64,000 bases of DNA from Azospirillum fermentarium (GTDB lineage: Bacteria > Pseudomonadota > Alphaproteobacteria > Azospirillales > Azospirillaceae). Below the pieces are notes generated by a model. The model made no database searches and was not told where the DNA came from. It worked only from the letters and a program-made list of their open reading frames with translations. The stretch is taken from assembly GCF_025961205.1 (NCBI RefSeq), contig NZ_JAOQNH010000001.1, positions 2,256,001 through 2,320,000 of the forward strand, given 5' to 3'. Of this stretch, positions 56,912 through 64,000 are shown piece after piece (position 1 is the stretch's first letter; the number at the start of each line of letters is the position of its first letter). Both the position numbers and the translations under genes were made by a program.

Positions 56912-58639
56912 ATGGCCGTGCAGGATGAACGATTTCCGACCGACGGCCTGAAGCGCCGCATCGATCAGGCGCTGGGGCGGACGCGCGCCGATCTGGTGGT
57001 CAAGAACACCCGCTTCCTCAACGTGGCGACCGGCGAGCTGGCGGACGGAGACGTCGCCGTGTGCGGCGACCGCATCGTCGGCACCTACGAATCCTATGAC
57101 GGGGTGGAGGAGATCGACGGGCGCGGGCTGACCGTGGTGCCGGGGTTCATCGACACCCATGTGCATTGCGAATCCACCTGTGTCACCCCGTTCGAATTCG
57201 ACCGCTGCGTCCTGCCCCGCGGGACCACCACGGCCATCTGCGACCCGCACGAGATCTGCAACGTGCTGGGAGAACGGGGCCTGCGCTATTTCCTCGACAG
57301 CGCCGAAGGGACGGCGCTCGACCTGCGGGTGCAACTGTCGTCGTGCGTGCCGGCCACCGACCTGGAAACCTCGGGCGCCACGCTGACCGCCGCCGATCTC
57401 GTGCGCCACCGCGACCACCCCAAGGTGCTGGGCCTGGCGGAATTCATGAACTTCCCCGGCATCTTCACCAAGACCGACGCGGTGCTGGAAAAGCTGGCGG
57501 CGTTCGAGGGGCGCCACATCGACGGGCACGCGCCGCTGGTGTCGGGGCGGGAGCTGAACGCCTATTGCGCCTGCGGCATCCGCAACTGCCACGAATCCAC
57601 CACCGCGCACGAGGCGTTGGAGAAGATCCGCAAGGGCATGCAGGTGCTGATCCGCGACGGCTCGGTGTCCAAGGACGTGGCGGCCCTGGCCCCGGTGATC
57701 GGGCCGATGACGTCCCCCTTCGTGGCGCTGTGCACCGACGACCGCAACCCGCTGGACATTGCCGAGGAAGGGCACATGGATCACCTGATCCGTGCCGCCA
57801 TCCGGGCGGGGGCGCCCATGGAATCGGTGTACCGCGCGGCCACATGGTCGGCGGCGCGGGCCTTCGGCCTGTTCGACCGCGGGCTGGTGGCACCGGGGCA
57901 GCGGGCCGATCTGGTGCTGCTGGACGATCTGGAAACCTGCGCCGTCAACCGGGTGATCCAAGGCGGGCGGGTGGTGACGCCCGAGCGTTTCGCCCACCGC
58001 GCCACGGTCAGCCCGGTGGGGCTGAACTCCGTCCGCCTGACCCCGGTGGCGGTGGAGGATTTCGCCATTCCGGCCAACGGCGGCGGCGAACGGTCGGTGA
58101 TCGGGGTGCAGCCGGGCAAGATCATCACCGACCATCTGCGGCTGGACGTTCCCACCCGCAACGGGCAGGCGGTGGGCGACCCGCAGCGCGACATTCTGAA
58201 GATCTGCGTCTTCGCCCGCCATGGAATCAACCGGTCGGTGGGCCGCGGCTTCGTGCGCGGCTTCGGCCTGACCGGGGGGGCCATCGCCTCGTCGGTCGGC
58301 CACGACAGCCACAACATCTGCGTGGTGGGCAGCGACGATGCCGCCATGGCCATCGCCGTCAACCGCCTGATCGAACTGCAGGGCGGCTTCGTCGCCGTGG
58401 CCGGGGATCAGGTGGTGGCCGAACTGGCGCTGCCTCTGGCCGGGCTGATGAGCCTGGAGCCGTTCGAGACGGTGGAGCGCCACTTGCGCACCCTGCGCGC
58501 CACGGTGCGGGAGATGGGATGCCCGCTGGAGGAGCCGTTCCTTCAGCTTGCCTTCCTGCCGCTGCCGGTGATCCCGCACCTGAAGATCACCGACCGCGGG
58601 CTGGTGGATGTTGACCGTTTCTGCCTGATTCCGTCCTGA
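56912..58639 (+). CDS. ade: Adenine deaminase
   Basis: 575 residues of the amidohydrolase superfamily. Metal motif GFIDTHVHCEST, then CDPHEI, the catalytic CTDDRNPLDI segment and the late GLTGGAIASSVGHDSHNI loop match bacterial adenine deaminase. It hydrolyses adenine to hypoxanthine in purine salvage. Its stop lies one base from the convergent chemoreceptor stop, so no transcription terminator separates them. Confidence 0.93.
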   Translation: MAVQDERFPTDGLKRRIDQALGRTRADLVVKNTRFLNVATGELADGDVAVCGDRIVGTYESYDGVEEIDGRGLTVVPGFIDTHVHCESTCVTPFEFDRCVLPRGTTTAICDPHEICNVLGERGLRYFLDSAEGTALDLRVQLSSCVPATDLETSGATLTAADLVRHRDHPKVLGLAEFMNFPGIFTKTDAVLEKLAAFEGRHIDGHAPLVSGRELNAYCACGIRNCHESTTAHEALEKIRKGMQVLIRDGSVSKDVAALAPVIGPMTSPFVALCTDDRNPLDIAEEGHMDHLIRAAIRAGAPMESVYRAATWSAARAFGLFDRGLVAPGQRADLVLLDDLETCAVNRVIQGGRVVTPERFAHRATVSPVGLNSVRLTPVAVEDFAIPANGGGERSVIGVQPGKIITDHLRLDVPTRNGQAVGDPQRDILKICVFARHGINRSVGRGFVRGFGLTGGAIASSVGHDSHNICVVGSDDAAMAIAVNRLIELQGGFVAVAGDQVVAELALPLAGLMSLEPFETVERHLRTLRATVREMGCPLEEPFLQLAFLPLPVIPHLKITDRGLVDVDRFCLIPS

Positions 58640-58640
58640 T

Positions 58641-60608
58641 TTACGACGCCTGCCGCACGTCGGTGACGAAACGCCCGATGCAGCGGGCCAGTTCGCCGGT
58701 TTCCCGTGCCAGGGCGTCGGACACCCCCAGCACCCGGCCGGCGGCGGTGTCGGTGTGGGATGCGGCGGTCTGCACGCCCTGAATGTTGCTCAGCACCTCC
58801 TGCGTGCTGGATGCTGCGTGCTGGATGCTGCGGACGATTTCGCGGGTGGCGGCGTCCTGCTCCTCCACCGACGCGGCGATGGCGGCGGAGATGCCGTTGA
58901 TTTCGGTGATGGTGGTGGTGATGTCGCCGATGGCGGTCACGGCACCCTGGGTCGCCGTCTGCATGGCGGCGATCTGGGCGGAGATCTGGTCGGTGGCCTT
59001 GGCCGTCTGGGTGGCGAGCGTCTTCACCTCGCTGGCCACCACGGCAAAGCCCTTTCCGGCATCGCCGGCGCGGGCCGCCTCGATGGTGGCGTTGAGCGCC
59101 AGAAGGTTGGTCTGGCTGGCGATATCGGCGATCAGCCGCACCACGTCGCCGATGCCGCGGGCCTGCTCGTCCAGAGACAGGATGGCGCCGTTGGTGGTGC
59201 CGGCCCTGTCGGCGGCGTTCTGGGTGATGGCGGCGGAGCGCGAAACCTGCCGGGTGATTTCAGCGATGGAGGCGGCCATCTGTTCCGCCGACGCCGCCAC
59301 CGTCTGCACGTTCATGGAGGTCTGTTCGGTGGAAACGGCGACCGCCGTCGCCTGGCTCCGGCTCTGCTCGGCCACGGCGACCAGATTTTCCGATGCCTCC
59401 CGCATGGTTCCGGCGGAGTTTTCCAGGGCACCCACCATTTCTTCCGCCTGACGGTTGAAGCCGGTGACCAGGGATTCCAGCCGGCGGGCGGCGTTCAGGC
59501 GGCTTTCCTGTTCCGCCGCCCGGTCGCGGGCTGCCTGTTCCGCGGCAATAGCCGCCTCCTTGAAGCCTTGGACGGCGTTGGCCATGGCGCCGATCTCGTC
59601 GCCCCGGTCCCGCCCCGGCACCACGGCGGAATGATCGCCGCGGGACAGGGTGAGGGTGACCGCGGTCAGGTCGCTGATGGGCTGATAGATCCCCCGCGCC
59701 ACCACCGCCGCCCCGATGGCGAAGCCGGCCAGCGTCAGCAGCATCACCGTGCCCATGATGCGGGTCGCGGAGGCCCGCTCCATCTCCATATCGGCCTTGG
59801 CCTCTTTCAGGTCGGCCTTGATGCCGTCTTCCAGCTTTTGCAGCACCGGTTCCATGGCGGCATAGGCGGCGGAAAGATCCTTGAGGGAGGTTTCGACCGC
59901 CCGGATGTCGGCGACGATGGCGCCGAAGGCCGACTGGTAGCGCTCCATCAGGCCGGCGATGTCCGACTTGTCCGCCGGCGGCAGGGAGGACGCCCCGATG
60001 GCGGCGGTGAAGGGTGCCGCCTGGGCCATCATGCTGGTGACGGATTTGTCGTCCTTGCGTGCCAGGAAGTCTTTTTCATAACGGCGCATCAACAGCATCT
60101 GCACCATCAGCGCCGGGTCGTCGTACCGGCCGAGCCGCTCCTCCACGGCATGAACGGCCTGGCGCAGGGCCTTCTGGCTGCCGTCGTTCTCGGTCAGCCC
60201 CAGCGCCGTGCGCAGAGTGACCATCCGGGTGAAGCTGGCGGCGTAGACGCCGGTCAGGCGATGGACGGTGGCGGCGGCATCCTGCTCGGCAGGGGTGCGG
60301 GCACTGCGCTCCAGGACATCCAGATGGACGCGCACCTGTTCCATCACCCGCGCGTGGTTGGACGCCGGTTCCTGGCTGTTGCGCAGCAGGAAATCCTTTT
60401 CATGCCGCCGGGCCTGCAGCATCAGGGTGGACAGCCCGCTGACGGCGTTGTCCAGGGTGGTGACTTTTTCCAGAAACTGTTCGTGGTCCGCCAGAATCAT
60501 CAGGCTGCGGCCATAAGTCAGGCCGATGGCTGCGATCCCCACCAGCCCCAGCACCGCGATCAAGGCGATTTGCGTGCGGATTCGCAAACGCGATAGTTGC
60601 CGTGTCAT
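58641..60608 (-). CDS. Methyl-accepting chemotaxis protein with helical bimodular (HBM) sensor
   Basis: 655 residues. Membrane helix at 12-33 (QIALIAVLGLVGIAAIGLTY), a long periplasmic helical bundle with RRHEKDFLLR and RRYEKDFLAR repeats, hallmarks of HBM domains, and a second membrane helix near 285-305. A HAMP and a signalling domain follow with [39 protein letters not shown] sensors bind organic acids in known receptors. No C-terminal CheR peptide. Confidence 0.93.
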   Translation of the reverse strand: MTRQLSRLRIRTQIALIAVLGLVGIAAIGLTYGRSLMILADHEQFLEKVTTLDNAVSGLSTLMLQARRHEKDFLLRNSQEPASNHARVMEQVRVHLDVLERSARTPAEQDAAATVHRLTGVYAASFTRMVTLRTALGLTENDGSQKALRQAVHAVEERLGRYDDPALMVQMLLMRRYEKDFLARKDDKSVTSMMAQAAPFTAAIGASSLPPADKSDIAGLMERYQSAFGAIVADIRAVETSLKDLSAAYAAMEPVLQKLEDGIKADLKEAKADMEMERASATRIMGTVMLLTLAGFAIGAAVVARGIYQPISDLTAVTLTLSRGDHSAVVPGRDRGDEIGAMANAVQGFKEAAIAAEQAARDRAAEQESRLNAARRLESLVTGFNRQAEEMVGALENSAGTMREASENLVAVAEQSRSQATAVAVSTEQTSMNVQTVAASAEQMAASIAEITRQVSRSAAITQNAADRAGTTNGAILSLDEQARGIGDVVRLIADIASQTNLLALNATIEAARAGDAGKGFAVVASEVKTLATQTAKATDQISAQIAAMQTATQGAVTAIGDITTTITEINGISAAIAASVEEQDAATREIVRSIQHAASSTQEVLSNIQGVQTAASHTDTAAGRVLGVSDALARETGELARCIGRFVTDVRQAS

Positions 60609-60678
60609 GAATTTTCCCGTTTTCCGTTTATTGCCTTGATGCGCCGCGATAAGGTTCGGTATCTAATAATTAGGGCGG

Positions 60679-60711
60679 TTTCCTGAAAGGAAAGTGTGAC
60701 AAAAAACACAC
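60679..60711. promoter_or_regulatory. Two adjacent inverted repeats upstream of cytochrome bd genes
   Basis: TTTCCT-GAA-AGGAAA (60679-60693) is a perfect 6-bp inverted repeat, immediately followed by GTGTG-N8-CACAC (60694-60711). They lie 105-140 bp before the oxidase ATG in the divergent region with the receptor gene. They may bind a regulator of respiration; no specific factor is matched, and no canonical FNR box was found. Confidence 0.35.
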
Positions 60712-60816
60712 ATTTCCCATGGGGTTTTGCCTCCCGGCGTCCTCCCGGCGATAAGCGCGGGCAGGGCGGGAACTCCCCCGGTGCCGCCAGCGTTGACGGG
60801 GCAGGGGAGAGAAGAT

Positions 60817-62181
60817 ATGGACGCACTGCTGCTGAGCCGGCTGCAATTCGCCTTCACCATCGGCTTTCACATTCTGTTTCCCACCCTGACCATCGGGCTG
60901 GGTCTGTTCCTGGTGGTGCTGGAGGGGCTTTGGCTGAAACGGCGCGACCCCGGCATTTACCGGATGCTGCGGTTCTGGACGCGGGTGTTCGCACTGGCCT
61001 TCGGGGTGGGGGTGGTGTCGGGGCTGGTGCTGTCGTACCAGCTCGGCACCAACTGGGGGCGTTTCACCGCGGTCACCGGCAACGTGCTGGGGCCGCTCAT
61101 CAGCTACGAGGTGGTGACCGCCTTTTTCCTTGAGGCCGGGTTCCTGGGCATCATGCTGTTCGGGTGGAACCGCGTGCCGCCGAAAATCCATTACCTGTCC
61201 ACCATCCTTGTGGCGGTGGGGACGTTGATTTCCACCTTCTGGATTCTGTCCGCCAATTCGTGGATGCACACCCCGGCGGGGTTCGCCATGGATGGGGAAC
61301 GGATGGTGGTCACCGACTGGATGGCGGTGGTCTTCAACCCCTCCTTCCCCTACCGGCTGGCGCACATGGTGGTGGCGACGCTGGTCGCCACCGCGTTCCT
61401 GGTGGCGGGGGTGGGGGCGTGGTGCGTGCTGCGCGACCGGCACCGGGATTTCGGGCGGCGCAGCCTGTCCTTCGCGCTGGGCATGGCGGCGGTGGCCGCC
61501 CCGCTTCAGGTGCTGGTGGGCGACCTGCACGGGCTGAACACGCTTGAGCACCAACCGGCCAAGGTGGCGGCGATGGAAGGGCATTGGAATGCCCATGACG
61601 GCCCGGCGCCCTTCATCCTCTTCGCCCTTCCCGATCAGGCGGCGGGGCGCAACCGGGCGGAAATCGCCATTCCCTACGCCGGCAGCCTGATCCTGACCCA
61701 CAGCCTGTCGGGCGCGGTGCCCACCCTGGCCGCGGTCGCGCCGCAGGACCGGCCGCCGGTGGCGGTGGTGTTCTGGGCCTTCCGCCTGATGGTCGGGCTG
61801 GGCCTGTGGTTCGTGGTGCTGGCGGGGATCGGGCTGTACGCCCGCCGCCGCTACGCGCTGACGCAATGGCGCTGGTATCTGCGCCTGCTGGCGGGCACGG
61901 CACCGCTGGGGTTCGTGGCGGTGCTGGCCGGGTGGGTGGTGACCGAGGCGGGGCGCCAGCCGTGGCTGGTCTATGGCCACCTGCGCACGGCCGACGGGGT
62001 ATCGCTGGTGCCGGCGGAATCGGTGGCGGTGACCTTCGGGCTGTTCATCCTGGCCTATGGTGTGCTGCTGGCGGCGTTCCTGGCCTTTTTCCTGCGCATG
62101 GTCGCACGGGGGCCGGGGGATGCCGACGATCCGCCCCATTTCCAGAACAAGGCCAAGGCCGCGGTGGTGGAGGAGGGCTGA
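60817..62181 (+). CDS. cydA: Cytochrome bd-type quinol oxidase subunit I (cyanide-insensitive type)
   Basis: 454 residues, nine predicted helices. Haem b595 ligand His18 (FTIGFHILFP), WILSANSWMHTPAGF and GRQPWLVYGHLRTADGVS identify CydA/CioA. The protein is shorter than E. coli CydA (about 520), consistent with the short Q-loop of CioAB oxidases. ATG 60817 has GGGGAGAGAAG upstream. It oxidises ubiquinol and reduces oxygen with high affinity, without pumping protons. Stop and cydB start are 5 nt apart. Confidence 0.93.
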   Translation: MDALLLSRLQFAFTIGFHILFPTLTIGLGLFLVVLEGLWLKRRDPGIYRMLRFWTRVFALAFGVGVVSGLVLSYQLGTNWGRFTAVTGNVLGPLISYEVVTAFFLEAGFLGIMLFGWNRVPPKIHYLSTILVAVGTLISTFWILSANSWMHTPAGFAMDGERMVVTDWMAVVFNPSFPYRLAHMVVATLVATAFLVAGVGAWCVLRDRHRDFGRRSLSFALGMAAVAAPLQVLVGDLHGLNTLEHQPAKVAAMEGHWNAHDGPAPFILFALPDQAAGRNRAEIAIPYAGSLILTHSLSGAVPTLAAVAPQDRPPVAVVFWAFRLMVGLGLWFVVLAGIGLYARRRYALTQWRWYLRLLAGTAPLGFVAVLAGWVVTEAGRQPWLVYGHLRTADGVSLVPAESVAVTFGLFILAYGVLLAAFLAFFLRMVARGPGDADDPPHFQNKAKAAVVEEG

Positions 62182-62186
62182 CGATC

Positions 62187-63206
62187 ATGGATCTGGACCT
62201 GCCCCTGATCTGGAGCGCCATCATCGCGCTCGGCGTCTTCATGTACGTGCTGCTGGACGGGTTCGACCTGGGGGTGGGGATCCTTTTTCCCTTCACCCGC
62301 GATGCGGGCGAGCGCGACGTGATGATGAACACCGTCGCCCCCGTGTGGGATGGCAACGAGACGTGGCTGATCCTGGGCGGGGCCTCGTTGCTGGGGGCGT
62401 TTCCGCTGGCCTATTCCACCCTGTTGCCGGCGCTGTACCTGCCGGTGATGGTCATGCTGTTCGGGCTGGTGTTCCGCGGGGTGGCGTTCGAGTTCCGCTT
62501 CAAGACCGCGGGCCGGCACCTGTGGTGGGACCGTGCGTTCTTCACCGGCTCGCTGGTGGCGTCCTTCGCGCAAGGGGCGCTGCTGGGCGCCTTCATCCAG
62601 GGTGTTGCGGTGGAACGGGTGGCGGACGGCGGCTACCGCTACACCGGCGGGGCGTTCGACTGGCTGACGCCGTTCAGCGTGATGACCGGGGTGGGGCTGG
62701 TGTGCGGCTATGCCCTGCTGGGTGCCACATGGCTGGTCTGGCGGACCGACGGGGCGCTGCAGCAGCGCGCCCTGTCCGCGGCGCGGGGGCTGACGCTGGC
62801 GGTCCTGGCCTTTGTGGCGGTGGTCAGCCTGTGGACTCCGTGGGCCAACCCTCCCATCGCCCAGCGGTGGTTCGCGTGGCCCAATCTGGTGCTGCTGGCG
62901 CCGATCCCGCTGGCGGCACTGGCCGCGGCGCTGGTGCTGCTGCGCGCCCTGGCCCGCGGGTGGGAGCGGATGCCGTTCCTGATGACGATGGCGCTGTTCC
63001 TGCTGTCCTATGCCGGGCTGGCGGTCAGCCTGTGGCCGTTCGCCGTGCCGCGGGTGATGACCATCTGGGACGCGGCCTCGCCGCCGGAATCGCAGATGTT
63101 CCTGCTGGCCGGGGTTGCGGTGCTTCTGCCGGTTATTCTCGCCTATACCTTCTATTCCTACCGCGTGTTCCGCGGGAAGGTCAGGGCCGGCGCCGGATAC
63201 CACTGA
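62187..63206 (+). CDS. cydB: Cytochrome bd-type quinol oxidase subunit II
   Basis: 339 residues, eight helices. N-terminal LIWSAIIALGVFMYVLLDGFDLGVGIL and VWDGNETWLILGG are diagnostic of CydB/CioB. GGAGGAGGG lies about 10 nt upstream of ATG 62187. No cydX-like mini gene was found in the 186 bp after it. Confidence 0.93.
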   Translation: MDLDLPLIWSAIIALGVFMYVLLDGFDLGVGILFPFTRDAGERDVMMNTVAPVWDGNETWLILGGASLLGAFPLAYSTLLPALYLPVMVMLFGLVFRGVAFEFRFKTAGRHLWWDRAFFTGSLVASFAQGALLGAFIQGVAVERVADGGYRYTGGAFDWLTPFSVMTGVGLVCGYALLGATWLVWRTDGALQQRALSAARGLTLAVLAFVAVVSLWTPWANPPIAQRWFAWPNLVLLAPIPLAALAAALVLLRALARGWERMPFLMTMALFLLSYAGLAVSLWPFAVPRVMTIWDAASPPESQMFLLAGVAVLLPVILAYTFYSYRVFRGKVRAGAGYH

Positions 63207-63392
63207 AGGGTGAGGCGGGGGAAGGGGGCCGTGCGGCTGGACGGCGAAAGCCTGCGGCTGTGTGAAGTTAATGTTGCAGATGCATTCTTATAACGACACT
63301 ATCGAACAATGCGTTGGTAAAACTTTTCTTTTGGCAAACAACCTCCGGCCCGGACCGCCCCCCTCGCGGCCGGGGCCGCCAGGGAGATTCTT

Positions 63393-64000
63393 ATGCCCGA
63401 GCGGATCGTCGCCCTGTCCCACGCCGTGTCCGACCTTGCCACCCGCAAGATGGACGAGATCCAGGCGGTCACCAACACCACCAAGATCCTGGCCCTCAAC
63501 GCCCTGATCGAAGCCATGCGGGCGGGGGAGGCGGGGCGCGGCTTCGCCGTCGTGGCGCAGGAGGTGAAGGCGATTTCCGAGCGGATCACCGGCATCGGCA
63601 ACGAGCTGCGCATGCAGATGGCCCACCAGACCGGAGAGTTGGACACGCTGGGCCGCCGTCTGGTGGCGCAACTGCGCGGCAACCGGCTGGCCGATCTGGC
63701 GCTGAACATGATCGATATCATCGACCGGAACCTGTACGAGCGGTCATGCGACGTGCGCTGGTGGGCCACCGACAGCGCCATGGTGGATTGCGCCGCCGAC
63801 CCGACGCCGGAGCGCAGCGCCTACGCCGCCAAGCGGCTGGGGGTGATCCTCAACGCCTACACCGTCTATCTCGACCTGTGGGTGGTGGACCGGCGGGGGG
63901 TGGTGCTGGCCAACGGGCGGCCCGACCGCTACCGCCGCGCCGTGGGATCGTCGGTGGCGGGGGAGGCGTGGTTCCGCGATGCGCTCAACACCCGGACCGG
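63393..64000 (+). CDS. Soluble chemoreceptor-like protein, N-terminal signalling hairpin and Cache-like sensor (partial, runs off right edge)
   Basis: 202 codons are visible with no stop. The ATG at 63393 has AGGGAGA 5 nt upstream. Residues about 25-70 form the receptor signalling tip ([20 protein letters not shown], then FAVVAQEVK) that contacts CheA/CheW. After a helix there is [31 protein letters not shown] and [15 protein letters not shown], resembling a Cache/sensor PAS-like domain. No membrane helix is visible, and the order (signalling first, sensor second) is inverted relative to classical receptors. Cytosolic sensing is inferred; the C-terminus is unseen. Confidence 0.8.
   Translation, partial: MPERIVALSHAVSDLATRKMDEIQAVTNTTKILALNALIEAMRAGEAGRGFAVVAQEVKAISERITGIGNELRMQMAHQTGELDTLGRRLVAQLRGNRLADLALNMIDIIDRNLYERSCDVRWWATDSAMVDCAADPTPERSAYAAKRLGVILNAYTVYLDLWVVDRRGVVLANGRPDRYRRAVGSSVAGEAWFRDALNTRT

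Noticed and set aside
60640..60660. FNR box near TTGATGCGCCGCGATAA
   Set aside because: The half-sites have wrong spacing and the second does not read ATCAA.

Overview
The window is a high-GC alphaproteobacterial chromosome segment, most like Rhodospirillales/Azospirillaceae. This is inferred from strong G/C third positions, a GTTC-N7-GTTC SOS box, alphaproteobacterial neighbourhoods (pcm-like, tolC, popZ-like, valS; gyrA-coaD; a ChvI/ChvG-like pair) and many chemoreceptor genes. It is mostly chromosomal housekeeping with a few accessory islands.

Left edge (1-2795, minus strand): a very large gene runs off the window. Read by hand it is one unbroken frame of about 931 codons. It holds an alpha/beta-hydrolase (GHSYGG, FGTPHRGA, catalytic His), then a STAND-type P-loop NTPase with winged-helix region, an AT-rich helical linker, and nearly identical 40-residue TPR-like repeats. 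This is the layout of NLR-like immune or signal-transducing proteins and is the most interesting item here. A second defence unit lies at 10172-13062: a BsuBI/PstI-like type II restriction endonuclease overlapping its N6-adenine methyltransferase.

Region by region: 3205-6108 lipoprotein plus ChvI/ChvG-like two-component system; 6247-9659 Na+/H+ antiporter with a cyclic-nucleotide-binding tail and a DMT exporter; 9771-13062 a small hypothetical and the R-M system; 13210-20832 SOS-controlled uvrB, trkH, Mn catalase, acetyltransferase, glmM-thiD; 20917-25596 a 948-aa repeat protein with a type I secretion-like C-terminus, divergent from a TPR/glycosyltransferase-like protein; 25621-28931 a cysteine/sulfur operon (cysK-alaX-sseA-GNAT); 29169-31618 serC, a Nudix hydrolase and two small genes; 31689-38157 tRNA-Cys, pcm-like, tolC, popZ-like with a 25-proline tract, valS and a small proline-rich gene; 38392-41711 gyrA-coaD; 41963-46988 a TetR-controlled RND efflux operon with a palindromic operator; 47023-52415 a chemoreceptor with a CheR-docking-like pentapeptide, an XRE regulator, a methyltransferase and cheD; 52520-56759 a PBP4-type peptidase divergent from an FHA protein; 56912-60608 adenine deaminase and a second chemoreceptor; 60817-63206 a cyanide-insensitive-type cytochrome bd oxidase; 63393-64000 a partial soluble receptor with its signalling hairpin at the N-terminus.

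Themes: envelope stress and ion homeostasis (ChvIG, antiporter, TrkH, TolC, RND), chemotaxis with adaptation (three receptors and CheD), low-oxygen respiration, and two unrelated anti-phage candidates. All calls come from reading the sequence; no database search was run.
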